64,000 nt of DNA from Mesorhizobium sp. WSM3862 (GCF_002294985.1 NZ_NSGE01000012.1:62001-126000); one strand, 5' to 3'; shown: positions 56,817 to 64,000, numbered from the stretch's first letter. The notes: generated by a model from the letters alone, not told the origin. Translations and numbers: made by a program.

Positions 56817-57995
56817 TCACCCGTGTGGGCGCATCACGACCTTGATGCAGCCGTCCTGCTTGTCGCGAAACTTCCTGTAGAGGTCGGGTCCGGCCTCGAG
56901 CCCGGCGCGGTGGGTGATCACGAAGGACGGGTCGATGTCGCCGCTTTGGACCTTGTGCAGGAGAGGCTCGAGATAGCGTTGCGTGTGGGTTTGTCCCATG
57001 CGGAACGTCAGCCCCTTGTTCATCGCCGCGCCGAACGGGATGTGGTCGACAAGGCCGATATAGACGCCGGGCACCGAAATGGTGCCTCCCTTGCGACAGC
57101 AATAGATCGCCTCGCGCAGCACATGCGGCCGGTCGGTGCCAAGATAGACACTCGCCTTGACCTTATCGAGCATGGAATCCGGGGTGGCGCTGGCATCGGC
57201 TTCGGTGCCGACACAGTCGATGCAACTGTCCGGGCCGCGGCCGTTGGTCATGGCCATCAGGGCATCGTAAATATTCAAGTTGCTGAAATCGAGGGTCTCG
57301 GCCTTGCCGTGGTCGCGCGCCATAGCAAGCCGCTCCGGCACCTTGTCGATGGCGATCACGCGACCGGCGCCAAGCATCCAGGCGCTCTGGATCGCGAACT
57401 GGCCGACCGGCCCGCAGCCCCAGATGGCGACGGTGTCGCCCTCCCGGATGCCGGCGTTCTCCGCCGCCATATGGCCGGTCGGGAAGATGTCGGAGAGGAA
57501 CAGGACCTGTTCGTCGTCCATGCCGTCCGGCACCTTGATCGGGCCGACATCGGCAAAAGGCACGCGCAAATACTCGGCTTGCCCGCCCCAATAGCCACCG
57601 ACCAGATGCGAATAGCCGAACAGGCCCGCGGGCGACTGGCCCATGACCTTGGCGGCCTGGTCGGCGTTGGGGTTCGACCGGTCGCAGAGTGAAAACAGGC
57701 CGTTCTGGCAAAACCAGCATTCGCCGCATGAGATATTGAAGGGAACGACGACGCGATCGCCCTTCCTGAACTTGCTGTGTCCACGGCCGACCTCCACCAC
57801 TTCGCCCATGGTCTCATGGCCCAGCACGTCGCCCGATTTCATCGTCGGCATATAGCCGTCCATCAGATGCAGGTCCGAACCGCAAATGGCGCAGCAGGTA
57901 ACCCTGATGATGATGTCGCGGTCGTCCTCGATCGCGGGATCAGCGACCGCGTCGCACCGGATATCGCCCTTGCCGTGCCATGTCAGCGCTTTCAT
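56817..57995 (-). CDS. Zinc-dependent alcohol dehydrogenase (glutathione-independent FDH-like)
   Basis: 392 aa from the ATG at 57995; the extended frame to 58079 has no ribosome site. Catalytic zinc ligands are in CCAICGSDLHLMDGY and VLGHETMGEVVEVG. The structural zinc loop is shortened (CGECWFCQNGLFSLCD). NAD site: TVAIWGCGPVGQFAIQSAWM. The insert DHIPFGAAMNKGLTFRMGQT and overall length match the formaldehyde-dehydrogenase-like/threonine-dehydrogenase branch. It would oxidise a toxic aldehyde or alcohol. Its EcfG-type promoter fits a stress role. Confidence 0.92.
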   Translation of the reverse strand: MKALTWHGKGDIRCDAVADPAIEDDRDIIIRVTCCAICGSDLHLMDGYMPTMKSGDVLGHETMGEVVEVGRGHSKFRKGDRVVVPFNISCGECWFCQNGLFSLCDRSNPNADQAAKVMGQSPAGLFGYSHLVGGYWGGQAEYLRVPFADVGPIKVPDGMDDEQVLFLSDIFPTGHMAAENAGIREGDTVAIWGCGPVGQFAIQSAWMLGAGRVIAIDKVPERLAMARDHGKAETLDFSNLNIYDALMAMTNGRGPDSCIDCVGTEADASATPDSMLDKVKASVYLGTDRPHVLREAIYCCRKGGTISVPGVYIGLVDHIPFGAAMNKGLTFRMGQTHTQRYLEPLLHKVQSGDIDPSFVITHRAGLEAGPDLYRKFRDKQDGCIKVVMRPHG

Positions 57996-58032
57996 CGTGC
58001 CGTTCCTGTCGATTGGAGGATTGAGTGCATCG

Positions 58033-58057
58033 AACTTGCGCCCGGCTGGAATGTTCC
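58033..58057 (-). promoter_or_regulatory. EcfG-type promoter of the alcohol dehydrogenase
   Basis: Minus-strand GGAAC (58057-58053), N17, GTT (58035-58033). Confidence 0.82.
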
Positions 58058-58075
58058 CCGGGCGGCGCCTCGCAT

Positions 58076-58861
58076 TCATCCGTTGTTCGCGGAGCCCGGT
58101 TCGGCGGCCTTGCGATGCTGCTCGGCCAGCGTGCCGGCCGGCGTGACGTGGGCCGCGGCAGCCTGCATCTTGTTCTTCAAACCGCTAACGACCTGCTCTT
58201 TTCCGGCCATCATGGCGTCATAGCCGTCCTTGGCCACATCGGCCGGATTGTCTTTCTCCTGAGTCCCGATTTCGGTGTCCATCATGTCGGCCCGCTCGAA
58301 GAAGCGGGTCTGCGTCGCGCCGGGCATCAGCACTGTCACGGTCACACCGCTGTCCTTCAACTCATGGCGCAGCGCGATGGCGAAAGAATCGATGAAGGCC
58401 TTGGTGCCGTTGTAGACCGCTTGGAAGGTGCCGGGCATGAAGCCGGCGATGGAGCCCGTGAACAGGATCCGGCCGCGGCCACGCCGGACCATCTGCCGGC
58501 CGAGCCGATGTGCCAGATAGACCGTGCCGGTGATGTTCGTGTCGATGATGCGGCGCGCCTTGGGCCAGTCCTGATCGATGAAGCCCCGGCCCAGGCCTCG
58601 TCCCGCGTTGAGGAACAGAAGGTCAATAGCGCGGTCACCAATCCTCGCGATCAGTTGATTGGCCCCTTCCTCGGTCGCGAGGTCGGCTTCTACCGCCTCG
58701 ACTGCAACGTGGTGAGATTGCAGCGCCTCGGCAGCCTGCTCTATCGCCGGCTCGTCGGCCACGATCACCAGTTCGTAGCCATCTCTCGCACATAATTTCG
58801 CCAGTTCCTTGCCGATGCCGCTGGAAGCGCCGGTCACCACGGCGAGCTTTCCGTTTTCCAT
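58076..58861 (-). CDS. Short-chain dehydrogenase/reductase
   Basis: 261 aa from the ATG at 58861 (GGAG site); longer frames cross the promoter. Classical SDR: LAVVTGASSGIGKELAKLCA, LLFLNAGRGLGRGFID, catalytic Ser in ILFTGSIAGFMPG and Tyr-Lys in YNGTKAFIDSF. The NAG motif variant NAGRGLG and MPGATQTRFFERADM are typical of stress-linked SDRs in rhizobia. Substrate unknown. Own EcfG-type promoter. Confidence 0.92.
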   Translation of the reverse strand: MENGKLAVVTGASSGIGKELAKLCARDGYELVIVADEPAIEQAAEALQSHHVAVEAVEADLATEEGANQLIARIGDRAIDLLFLNAGRGLGRGFIDQDWPKARRIIDTNITGTVYLAHRLGRQMVRRGRGRILFTGSIAGFMPGTFQAVYNGTKAFIDSFAIALRHELKDSGVTVTVLMPGATQTRFFERADMMDTEIGTQEKDNPADVAKDGYDAMMAGKEQVVSGLKNKMQAAAAHVTPAGTLAEQHRKAAEPGSANNG

Positions 58862-58895
58862 TTCGTTCTCCGACCGTTCGAGTGTGGTCCGGCCG

Positions 58896-58920
58896 AACAT
58901 GCGCAGAGTGCGATTGTTCC
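58896..58920 (-). promoter_or_regulatory. EcfG-type promoter of the SDR gene
   Basis: Minus-strand GGAAC (58920-58916), N17, GTT (58898-58896). Divergent from the site at 58972. Confidence 0.82.
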
Positions 58921-58971
58921 GTTCGAATTCTTGGGATTCGGCAACGCGCGGCAAACGAGGCTCGGCGAGAC

Positions 58972-58996
58972 GGAACCAATTCGGGGCACGCCTGTT
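58972..58996 (+). promoter_or_regulatory. EcfG-type promoter
   Basis: GGAAC (58972-58976), N17, GTT (58994-58996), 25 nt before the 79-aa gene. Confidence 0.8.
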
Positions 58997-59021
58997 CCGC
59001 CGTCAATGTGGAGCGACAGCC

Positions 59022-59261
59022 ATGGGCATCTTTTCCGATCTGGATAAGAAACTTACCGACAACCTCTATGAGCATGGCAGCCAGCTGACCGATCCCAGCG
59101 CTGATCTGCCCCGGCGGGTCAAGGAGAGGGTCGATCTCCTCATGCCGTTCATCCAGCCGGAGGCGCGTGAGGCGGTGAGGCTGCAAATCCTCGGCATCAT
59201 TCACGAGCACATATTAGATGAGACCGAGATTGGGCCTGGAGAGCCAGCGGCCAAGGAATGA
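59022..59261 (+). CDS. Hypothetical helical protein, 79 aa
   Basis: A GGAG site precedes the ATG at 59022. It is a soluble helical protein: GIFSDLDKKLTDNLYEHGSQ, then RRVKERVDLLMPFIQPEARE and RLQILGIIHEHILDE. It does not match any family I know. The EcfG-type promoter marks it as part of the stress set. Confidence 0.65.
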   Translation: MGIFSDLDKKLTDNLYEHGSQLTDPSADLPRRVKERVDLLMPFIQPEAREAVRLQILGIIHEHILDETEIGPGEPAAKE

Positions 59262-59330
59262 GAGAAGCTGGCTGGACGCGTCATCGATTTCCGGCCGCCC
59301 TAAAGCGGCAGCGCCGAACGGAGCCAGGCG

Positions 59331-59540
59331 CTAGCTGATATCTATGATTTTTCGCTTCTTGGGCGTCCGGCCCGGCCTGGCCGCGGGAGGAGGCGACTTT
59401 GCCGCCGGTGCCGCGGCCAAACGCTGCTCGCGTAGTCGCGCCGTCTTTGCCTGGCGCGCCAGTCGTTCCGTCTCAAGCAGTTCGCGCGCCGCATTCGAGG
59501 TGCGCTCACGCCTGTCCTTGTCGATCTTCCGCGTCGCCAC
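59331..59540 (-). CDS. Small very basic protein
   Basis: 69 aa, over a quarter Arg/Lys (DKDRRERTSNAARELLETER then LARQAKTARLREQRLAA), ending in a Pro-rich stretch and a hydrophobic tip. It could bind nucleic acid. An EcfG-type promoter lies 37 nt upstream. No family recognised. Confidence 0.62.
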   Translation of the reverse strand: MATRKIDKDRRERTSNAARELLETERLARQAKTARLREQRLAAAPAAKSPPPAARPGRTPKKRKIIDIS

Positions 59541-59577
59541 GGTCGTTCCAGATCAATTCGCCGTTGGAGCCGTATCC

Positions 59578-59602
59578 AACTTGCCCGAAGGCCCATTGTT
59601 CC
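59578..59602 (-). promoter_or_regulatory. EcfG-type promoter
   Basis: Minus-strand GGAAC (59602-59598), N17, GTT (59580-59578), for the 69-aa basic protein. Confidence 0.8.
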
Positions 59603-59767
59603 GAATGATCCCGCGACGGACGGACGTTTCGAACGAAATGTCTGGAACTCGAATATGTCGGGCCAAGCCCTTGTCGGAAGCTCCCGTTGCTTCTCCCGCC
59701 GGGAAGTTCAGCGCTGCTTCCCGGTTCAGCCGGCTGAAGCCGACGCGATGCGCCGGCCTGCGACGTC

Positions 59768-59793
59768 GGAACCGAAGCGGTGCGTTCGCCGTT
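59768..59793 (+). promoter_or_regulatory. EcfG-type promoter of the Ku gene, full consensus CGTT
   Basis: GGAAC (59768-59772), 17 nt, CGTT (59790-59793), 32 nt upstream of the Ku start codon. Confidence 0.8.
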
Positions 59794-59825
59794 CCGGCTG
59801 CATTCCTGTCGCCAAGGAGATCGCC

Positions 59826-60692
59826 ATGGCGCCGCGTCCCGCCTGGAGCGGTTATCTCAAACTGTCGCTGGTCACCTGCGCCGTCGAATTGACGAACGTC
59901 GTGACCCATGCCGAGAAGGTTTCCTTCCACGTGCTCAATCGCAAGACCCGCAACAGGGTCCGGCGCGTCTATGTCGATGCCGAGAGCGGCAAACCGCTGG
60001 ATAAAGACGACGAGGTCAGGGGCTACGAAGTCGGCAAGGACGAATTCATCTTCATCGAAGAGGAAGACATCGAGGCGGTGCAGATCGAGTCTTCGCACAC
60101 GCTCAATCTCGACGGCTTCGTCGACAAATCGTCGATCGAGCAGATCTATCTCGACGCGCCCTACTACGTCACGCCCGCCGACAAGGTCTCGGAAGAGGCC
60201 TTTGCGGTGATCCGCGACGCGCTGGCAGAAAAGAAGATGGCCGGGCTCGCTCGCATCGTGCTCTATCAGAGGGAACGCCCGGTGGTGGTCGAATCACGCG
60301 GCAAGGGCATGATGCTGACCACCCTGCGTTATGGCGACACCGTGCGCGAGCCCGCCGGCGTCTTCGCCGAGATCAAGTCGGGAAAGCCCGACAGCGAGAT
60401 GATCGGGTTGGCAGAGCACATCATCGATAAGCAGAAGGGCAAGTTCGATCCCACCGAGTTCCGGGACCGATATCAGGAGGCACTGCTGGAACTGGTTCGC
60501 GCCAGAAAGGCCGGCAGGAAGGCGCCGAAAGCCAAGGCGGAACCCAAGCCATCCAATGTGGTCAATTTGTTCGATGCGCTGAAAAAGAGCCTCGGCGCGG
60601 AGGCCGGGGCAAAGTCCAAATCCCCGAAGTCCAGGGGAGCGCCGAAGCGAAAAAAGACGAAGAATTCTGCACGGGGGCGCAAGTCGGCATAG
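59826..60692 (+). CDS. ku: Ku-type DNA end-binding protein for non-homologous end joining
   Basis: 288 aa, typical for bacterial Ku, with an AAGGAG site. The Ku core runs from PAWSGYLKLSLVTCAVELTN through VGKDEFIFIEEEDIEAVQIE and YLDAPYYVTPADKVSEEAFA to RIVLYQRERPVVVESRGKGM. The C-terminal 60 residues are a Lys/Arg/Ala-rich tail (KSPKSRGAPKRKKTKNSARG) of the kind that contacts DNA. It binds double-strand ends and recruits a ligase, normally LigD, which is not in this window. The EcfG-type promoter agrees with known stress induction of some rhizobial ku genes. Confidence 0.95.
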   Translation: MAPRPAWSGYLKLSLVTCAVELTNVVTHAEKVSFHVLNRKTRNRVRRVYVDAESGKPLDKDDEVRGYEVGKDEFIFIEEEDIEAVQIESSHTLNLDGFVDKSSIEQIYLDAPYYVTPADKVSEEAFAVIRDALAEKKMAGLARIVLYQRERPVVVESRGKGMMLTTLRYGDTVREPAGVFAEIKSGKPDSEMIGLAEHIIDKQKGKFDPTEFRDRYQEALLELVRARKAGRKAPKAKAEPKPSNVVNLFDALKKSLGAEAGAKSKSPKSRGAPKRKKTKNSARGRKSA

Positions 60693-60878
60693 CAGTTGTC
60701 TGTGCGGTGAGCGACATCAAGCTGGCTTGCAGGCCGAGGCAAACAAAGCTGGAGGCTTGGCGCCTTCGCCGAGGAGGAATTCGGGTAACGCTCAGCGCGG
60801 GCTAAAACACCGTCCGTGGCAGAAGAGCACGAGCTCGAGGATTTCGCGCGCCGGCGGCACCGAGCACGATCCAAAAAT

Positions 60879-61001
60879 CTATCCGTTGCGTTCCTCGCTT
60901 TCACGCAACAGCCGCACGATCGCATCGACTGGGGACGGATCGGCCGCCGGCTGGATTTTCCGTCGCCAAAGATGGCGAAGAAGCTTTTTCAACATGGGCA
61001 T
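60879..61001 (-). CDS. Possible 40-aa basic amphipathic peptide
   Basis: From an ATG at 61001 with an AGGGAG site: a basic amphipathic helix MPMLKKLLRHLWRRKIQ followed by DPSPVDAIVRLLRESEERNG. The composition is more protein-like than the 66-aa frame on the opposite strand. It has no EcfG-type promoter. Tentative. Confidence 0.42.
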   Translation of the reverse strand: MPMLKKLLRHLWRRKIQPAADPSPVDAIVRLLRESEERNG

Positions 61002-61075
61002 GCACATACTCCCTAGCTACCAGACCTTGCATCGGGCGTTCCGGGTTGGAGCGCCTCGGCGAGCCGGCATCGGCA

Positions 61076-61396
61076 TCAACCCAGGCGAGCGGCAAGCAGG
61101 AAAGCGGCGCCCGCCAGAACCACGAGCGCTGCAATCACCAGCACCGGCCCGTTTCTGCTCGGCTGAAGGCCGGGCGCGTTCTGGGGGCGCTGCATGGCGT
61201 CGGCGAAGCTCGCCTGATTGGTGAATTTCGGTTCATCTGATGCGACGCGATGGGCGGAACTCGTCGACCCTCCCGCCTCTGCATCCGTTTCCTGCGGGGC
61301 GGCAGAAGGGTCGAATCCGGGCGTCTTGTCCAGGGTAAAGCCCATCTGCATTTCGCCTCGACCCTCGGCGGGTCTTCGCTTGCTCGGTGAGGTCAT
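61076..61396 (-). CDS. Tail-anchored small membrane protein
   Basis: 106 aa. A hydrophilic, disordered N-terminal 80 residues (DKTPGFDPSAAPQETDAEAG) is followed by a single C-terminal membrane helix (PVLVIAALVVLAGAAFLLAA), i.e. a tail anchor. An AGGAG site precedes the ATG at 61396, and an EcfG-type promoter lies 22 nt upstream. The function is unknown. Confidence 0.66.
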   Translation of the reverse strand: MTSPSKRRPAEGRGEMQMGFTLDKTPGFDPSAAPQETDAEAGGSTSSAHRVASDEPKFTNQASFADAMQRPQNAPGLQPSRNGPVLVIAALVVLAGAAFLLAARLG

Positions 61397-61417
61397 CGGA
61401 CAGCTCCTTCGCTACCA

Positions 61418-61442
61418 AACATCTGTCCGGCGTCGGTGTTCC
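61418..61442 (-). promoter_or_regulatory. EcfG-type promoter
   Basis: Minus-strand GGAAC (61442-61438), N17, GTT (61420-61418), for the tail-anchored protein. Confidence 0.8.
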
Positions 61443-61593
61443 CACGGGATCTTGAACGCGAAGTAGAAACGCTGCTGTGGGGGAACTCGTTTCCGGGAAG
61501 GGGGAACTATCGCTGCCGCCAATCGCCGAGCGCGGCCGGAACATTTCCTGTTGGGCAGCTTTTACCTTCGTTATTTAAGATGACGAGGCACCG

Positions 61594-62079
61594 ATGCAGG
61601 TTCTCGATACCCAAATAGTTTCCAACTCGGAAGGCGTGGTGACAGTCGAATTTCTCGGTGAGGGCGGCGAAAAGATTGCCGTCACAATGGCTGGATCCGA
61701 TCCACGGCCGACGTACGGCGACACCGCTCTTATCGATCGCGCCAAAGAGATGATGGTGCAGTGCGCGGTTTTCGAGACCGTGGAACACCGGTCCGCGCAG
61801 GAGAGCAACCGCGACTTCAGCGAGCCCGCCAAGCCGGACAGCCCCTTCACATTCGAATATCGCGACCATGATGGCATGCGGCAGCTGAAGGGCGTGGAAT
61901 TCCCGAATCTGGATGCCGTGCATGACGAGGCGCTGCGTTCGGCGATTGATTTGCTTGACGACACGGCCGCCGAAGGTGGGCAGCAGGGCTGGGCCGTCCG
62001 GGTTCGCGACGCCAACGGAAAGATCGTGCTGGCGATCGACTTCGACGAGGCGAAACGGAAAAAGGCGGCAGCGGAATGA
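61594..62079 (+). CDS. DUF6894-like domain protein
   Basis: 161 aa. The first 70 residues are beta-rich (TQIVSNSEGVVTVEFLGEGG, KIAVTMAG). The second half (FEYRDHDGMRQLKGVEFPNL, then AVHDEALRSAIDLLDD and WAVRVRDANGKIVLAIDFD) resembles the DUF6894 pattern of a strand, LPDLDxAxxEA helix and two closing strands, common in rhizobia. Upstream, GGAAC at 61535 is followed by CTTT at the -10 distance, one base off consensus, so regulation by EcfG is possible but not counted. The function is unknown. Confidence 0.7.
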   Translation: MQVLDTQIVSNSEGVVTVEFLGEGGEKIAVTMAGSDPRPTYGDTALIDRAKEMMVQCAVFETVEHRSAQESNRDFSEPAKPDSPFTFEYRDHDGMRQLKGVEFPNLDAVHDEALRSAIDLLDDTAAEGGQQGWAVRVRDANGKIVLAIDFDEAKRKKAAAE

Positions 62080-62258
62080 GGACCGCGGGCTGCGTGGCCT
62101 GAGAAAGAACCATGCTCCCGTTCCTATCACTGGATATGATATATTCGACAAGCGCCTGCATCTTAGTCCAGCCTGGGCTCGCAACTGAAACGCCGTGCAG
62201 TCCTGCACTTGCGGAACCTGTCGATTGTCTGCATTCCAAATGAATTCCGTGTTCATCC

Positions 62259-62283
62259 GGAACTTTGGGGACGACTGTCAGTT
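62259..62283 (+). promoter_or_regulatory. EcfG-type promoter
   Basis: GGAAC (62259-62263), N17, GTT (62281-62283). The next gene starts 135 nt downstream, leaving a long structured leader. Confidence 0.75.
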
Positions 62284-62292
62284 CGATGATTT

Positions 62293-62365
62293 GCAGGCGC
62301 CGCTTTTTGGCGCCTGCCGGAGATCGGTGGGAAACACTGATCGGCCCGCACCTCAGACGCGGGCC
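62293..62365 (+). other. Structured leader with two hairpins
   Basis: Hairpin 1 is a perfect 9-bp stem GCAGGCGCC (62293-62301) / GGCGCCTGC (62309-62317) with loop GCTTTTT. Hairpin 2 is GGCCCGC (62343-62349) / GCGGGCC (62359-62365). Neither has a T-run. They lie in the predicted 5' leader of the 141-aa gene and could be regulatory, or the end of a short RNA. Confidence 0.55.
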
Positions 62366-62417
62366 TGCCGACCCCGCCAGGACAAGCCGGTCAGCCAAGT
62401 ATCGACGGGAGCCTATC

Positions 62418-62843
62418 ATGAAACACCAAACGCTCGACCAACTGCACGCAGTCGCTGATATCAATCCGCTGGTGCCGCTCACGACAAGGACTGAAAAGAT
62501 AGAGAGGTGGGCAGAACTGCTCGAGCGGAATCCGTTGCGCTGTCTCGCCGCGCTCACCGGCACCGAGTATCTCTATCCAGGCATGCGGGAAGAGGCGCGC
62601 GCGGCTGGATCCCCGCTGACGGTTGCGTTCGAAGACCCCTTGCTCAGGGCCTCGGGCCTGCAGTCCGATACCTACGGGGAAGCCAAACGCTTCTTTGAAC
62701 TCTCCGATTGGCAGTTGCATGAAGTCGTCTGCAGCTGCCATGCCGGCGCAACCATGCAGGCCAGTTGGGCTGCTGGACGCGTCCGGAGAATTGTCACAGG
62801 CAATCGCATTTTTGCCTGGCTGAGAAGCCGCTTCATACACTGA
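62418..62843 (+). CDS. Hypothetical protein, 141 aa
   Basis: The ATG at 62418 has a GGAG site about 8 nt upstream. Helical and soluble: QTLDQLHAVADINPLVPLTT, RTEKIERWAELLERNPLRCL, AALTGTEYL, then YGEAKRFFELSDWQLHEVVC and CHAGATMQASWAAGRVRRIV. Two conserved-looking Cys and a His (SCHAG) could bind metal. It resembles uncharacterised rhizobial proteins; no function known. Stress promoter upstream. Confidence 0.68.
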   Translation: MKHQTLDQLHAVADINPLVPLTTRTEKIERWAELLERNPLRCLAALTGTEYLYPGMREEARAAGSPLTVAFEDPLLRASGLQSDTYGEAKRFFELSDWQLHEVVCSCHAGATMQASWAAGRVRRIVTGNRIFAWLRSRFIH

Positions 62844-62988
62844 CTGCGTCTCAACCTGCTCGCTATCGCGGCTGTTGCGACAGCCGCCGGCGGCGCTCGG
62901 ACGGCTCGCCGAAACAAGGCTGGCGAGACCGCAATGCAAAGAGGGCGATGCGGTGGGTAGGGCAGGTGCCCGATCGACAGGCCCTGCC

Positions 62989-63126
62989 TCAGCCGTTCTG
63001 GTCGATCGCGTGGGGCGCTGGCTGCTGGCTCCCGCCGCTCGGGCGCTCGGGCTCTCGGCCGATCCAGGCCCACACGGTTATTAATAAAATCACCACGATC
63101 GCGATCACTGCAACGATCCGGGGCAT
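62989..63126 (-). CDS. Small single-helix membrane protein
   Basis: 45 aa. An N-terminal membrane helix (RIVAVIAIVVILLITVWAWI) precedes a polar, Pro-rich tail (GREPERPSGGSQQPAPHA). Its ATG shares a base with the stop of the DUF2934-like gene, so the two form a tiny coupled operon. Confidence 0.65.
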   Translation of the reverse strand: MPRIVAVIAIVVILLITVWAWIGREPERPSGGSQQPAPHAIDQNG

Positions 63127-63263
63127 CAGAAGTCCTTCCTCGGCGCCTCTGCTAGCCGCCCGGCTTGTTCCTGATCCCAATGTTCCTGTTGCCGACCTTG
63201 CGGCCGACCGGCCTGCTCCCAGATTTCGTGGGCGCGGCGTCTGATGCGTTCTTCCCTGTCCAT
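63126..63263 (-). CDS. DUF2934-family protein
   Basis: 45 aa. REERIRRRAHEIWEQAGRPQ followed by GRQQEHWDQ is the DUF2934 signature (I-R-x-RAYxIWExxGRPxGxxxEHW), a widespread small family of unknown role in Rhizobiales. A GGAGG site precedes the ATG. GGAAC with ATT at the -10 distance lies about 43 nt upstream, a near match to the stress promoter. Confidence 0.82.
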   Translation of the reverse strand: MDREERIRRRAHEIWEQAGRPQGRQQEHWDQEQAGRLAEAPRKDF

Positions 63264-63377
63264 GACTGCTGCCTCCTCGTGCCGGACCGCCGTCTGTTCG
63301 CCTAATTGGGCGATGGCGTGTTTGTTCCATCGGACTGCTGGGAGCCGATTGCCCGCGTCCCTCATCGGCCAGGTCGG

Positions 63378-63402
63378 GGAACGCTCTTCTGACGATCTTG
63401 TT
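63378..63402 (+). promoter_or_regulatory. EcfG-type promoter
   Basis: GGAAC (63378-63382), N17, GTT (63400-63402), 27 nt before the 105-aa gene. Confidence 0.8.
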
Positions 63403-63429
63403 ATCCTCCAGATCAACCCGGAGAGAGTC

Positions 63430-63747
63430 ATGGGCAAGGAAGAGAACCGCCGCGAGACCGGCGCCAGGAAGTACCCGGCCAACACCGATCCGGATCCCTC
63501 AGACCGGTTTTCGCAGGCTGCGGCCAGCAACGAAAAGCCTCACGATCGCTTTGGGCTCACCCGCAGACAGGGCGAGGTGGAAGACAAGACGCATCAGTCG
63601 GAAGGGCAAAACCCTTCGGGACGGGCGACGCCTGGTCCTGCGACGAAAAAGGCTTCCGGAGCGGGCCCATCGGTCCCCGAGCAATCCAAGGATGCAAGAG
63701 CGCCCAAAGGCGGCCGCCGGCCAGGTGCCTACGTGAAAGAACAGTAG
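63430..63747 (+). CDS. Small disordered stress protein
   Basis: 105 aa with a GGAGAG site. Entirely polar: GKEENRRETGARKYPANTDP, then FGLTRRQGEVEDKTHQSEGQ and a Lys/Gly/Pro tail ending GRRPGAYVKEQ. Probably intrinsically disordered, like several other EcfG-promoter genes here. No family recognised. Confidence 0.65.
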   Translation: MGKEENRRETGARKYPANTDPDPSDRFSQAAASNEKPHDRFGLTRRQGEVEDKTHQSEGQNPSGRATPGPATKKASGAGPSVPEQSKDARAPKGGRRPGAYVKEQ

Positions 63748-63819
63748 CGTTCGCTCGCCGCATCACCTCTGCGCCGAAGTTCCCGCTTCAGCGCGATGTC
63801 GAATGCATCCGTCCATCGC

Positions 63820-64000
63820 CTACACCCCGAAGGGGTAGGTGTCCGGGACACCGCTCGTCGCATGCTCCGGCCCGAAGGGCGTCACGGCGGTGGTTTCATC
63901 GAACCAGACGAAGGCGTCGAATTGCCGCGCAAGCGAGGCGTCGGCATAGTGGCTGTGCAGTTCCGTTTCCGGCCGATAGATCACGCCGATGAACCGTTCG
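63820..64000 (-). CDS. Erythromycin esterase-like protein, C-terminal fragment
   Basis: The frame enters at the right edge and ends with a TAG at 63822-63820. The visible 59 residues contain RFIGVIYRPETELHSHYADA, then SLARQFDAFVWFDETTAVTP, the highly conserved C-terminus of the erythromycin esterase family (the FDAFVWFD segment). Many chromosomal members are not macrolide esterases and often follow phosphoribosyltransferase genes. The active-site His and Glu lie outside the window. Confidence 0.82.
   Translation of the reverse strand, partial: ERFIGVIYRPETELHSHYADASLARQFDAFVWFDETTAVTPFGPEHATSGVPDTYPFGV

Noticed and set aside
60816..61016. 66-aa plus-strand frame after Ku
   Set aside because: No ribosome site and Arg/His-rich composition; the minus-strand 40-aa frame in the same DNA is more protein-like.
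61535..61560. GGAAC upstream of the DUF6894-like gene as an EcfG promoter
   Set aside because: The -10 position reads CTTT rather than nGTT, so it was not counted among the 28 sites.

Overview
The window looks like a chromosomal segment of a Rhizobiales bacterium, most likely Mesorhizobium or a close relative. It is GC-rich and carries families typical of that group: DUF768, DUF982, DUF3606, DUF1003, a KTSC-domain protein, HWE histidine kinases and TRAP transporters. No rRNA, tRNA, prophage, CRISPR array or transposase was found. Everything here was read by eye, so no family assignment has been checked against a database.

Layout. (1) 1-7.3 kb: a sugar-catabolism block that resembles D-apiose degradation. 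It holds a FAH-family C-terminus, a Gfo/Idh/MocA dehydrogenase, an ABM-fold protein and an ApnL-like lactonase, then a convergent three-gene TRAP transporter flanked by two copies of a dispersed repeat. (2) 8-21.5 kb: mostly stress-type genes. These include DUF1003, a nucleoside hydrolase, a four-gene membrane-stress operon (DUF3618, holin-like protein and others), an NRAMP-like transporter operon, DUF892, a general-stress SDR and several small hydrophilic proteins. (3) 21.5-29.4 kb: a gene-poor region of tiny genes, dispersed structured repeats, a RiPP-precursor-like peptide, a duplicated 75-aa gene behind a conserved hairpin, and a series of promoter-100 nt-terminator units that look like small RNA genes. 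(4) 29.4-37.5 kb: a YihY protein, a CBS protein, CheB, a giant CheB-CheR-PAS-HWE kinase, a receiver protein, an ECF sigma factor and a small NepR-like ORF. (5) 37.7-56 kb: two long co-directional operons for an unidentified glycoconjugate. They encode inositol-1-phosphate synthase, a nucleotidyltransferase, four CgeB-type and two GT4-type glycosyltransferases, three sugar-nucleotide epimerases, a B12-binding radical SAM enzyme, methyltransferases, an acyltransferase and a glycoside hydrolase. (6) 56-64 kb: more small stress genes, a zinc alcohol dehydrogenase, an SDR, Ku, and the end of an erythromycin-esterase-like gene.

The unifying signal is a promoter motif, GGAAC-N17/18-GTT (equivalent to GGAAC-N16/17-nGTT), the consensus of the alphaproteobacterial general stress sigma factor EcfG/RpoE2. 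I located 28 intergenic or promoter-proximal copies, against roughly 4 expected by chance on both strands of 64 kb. They precede both glycan operons, Ku, DUF892, DUF3606, the alcohol dehydrogenase, many unknown small proteins and at least five candidate sRNAs. The window therefore reads as a general-stress-response island. Its least described parts are the candidate sRNA series (21.7-26.9 kb), the hairpin-masked duplicated gene (23.4 and 28.5 kb), and the stress-controlled glycan pathway (38-56 kb).
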